A DNA stretch of 6,101 bases from Pirellulaceae bacterium (GTDB lineage: Bacteria; Planctomycetota; Planctomycetia; Pirellulales; Pirellulaceae), in NCBI GenBank assembly GCA_013002105.1, contig JABDKS010000696.1:1-6101 (forward strand), given 5' to 3'. Below, one piece after another: positions 6,024-6,101 of the stretch. A program made the translations under genes and the position numbers. Every line of letters starts with the position of its first letter. Position 1 is the first letter of the stretch. The notes beneath the pieces are model-generated. The model ran no database searches. It saw only the letters and a list, made by a program, of their open reading frames with translations, and was not told the DNA's origin.

Positions 6024-6101
6024 TCAACGACACCTGCATCGTCGCAGTGGATGTGGGCAACTCGGCCGTCAAATTGTGCGTTCAGCGCGGTGATGGCAGC
6101 C
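6020..6101 (+). CDS. coaX: Type III pantothenate kinase, N-terminal fragment (partial)
   Basis: The first 27 codons are visible before the right edge: [20 protein letters not shown] and then VQRGDGS. The stretch DVGNSAVK at residues 11-18 is the N-terminal phosphate-binding motif (DxGNS/T) of type III pantothenate kinases, which are ASKHA-fold enzymes. They phosphorylate pantothenate using ATP, the first step of coenzyme A synthesis, in the cytoplasm. The GTG start overlaps the obg stop (GTGA) and has a good ribosome binding site 5 nt upstream. Only the first motif is visible. Other ASKHA kinases share a similar loop, but the motif's position about 11 residues from the start and the surrounding residues fit CoaX best. 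Confidence 0.85.
   Translation, partial: MINDTCIVAVDVGNSAVKLCVQRGDGS

Overview
The window most likely comes from a planctomycete, probably a Rhodopirellula/Pirellulaceae-type genome. Three things point there. At the left edge is the N-terminal part of a sigma factor-like protein with an extension I associate with planctomycetes. Two large exported proteins fit no broadly conserved family I know. Most genes lack a clear Shine-Dalgarno site, and intergenic gaps are long. This is an inference, because the window has no 16S or other typing marker.

Layout. (1) Positions 1-625, minus strand: N-terminal 208 codons of a helix-turn-helix protein, probably a planctomycete-type sigma-70 family factor, running off the left edge. 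(2) Positions 626-1792: over 1.1 kb without a convincing gene. It holds a compact hairpin in the sigma gene leader, a possible 46-codon ORF at 897-1037, a near-perfect direct repeat (1244/1721) and an AT-rich hairpin at 1305-1323. (3) Positions 1793-4441, plus strand: two exported proteins of unknown function, the first with a twin-arginine-like signal and the second with a Sec signal peptide. They lie 63 nt apart and are probably co-transcribed, ending at a strong Rho-independent terminator at 4490-4528. (4) Positions 4529-4844: leader region with one weak candidate promoter. (5) Positions 4845-6023: the essential ribosome-assembly GTPase Obg (obg/cgtA). (6) Positions 6020-6101: the first 27 codons of a type III pantothenate kinase (coaX), overlapping the obg stop codon by 4 bases and running off the right edge.

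How the genes relate. Obg and CoaX look translationally coupled: coaX starts inside the obg stop, with a good ribosome binding site within the end of obg. Obg lacks its common rplU-rpmA neighbours, at least on the visible upstream side. The two exported proteins form a separate transcription unit. The sigma-like gene is divergent from everything else.

The most notable observations are the altered G4 guanine-recognition motif in Obg (TKCE instead of NKxD), the repeated GxVEGVP motif in the first exported protein, and the unexplained repeat and hairpins in the long non-coding stretch. I saw no clear new multi-gene system, mobile element, CRISPR array or RNA gene.
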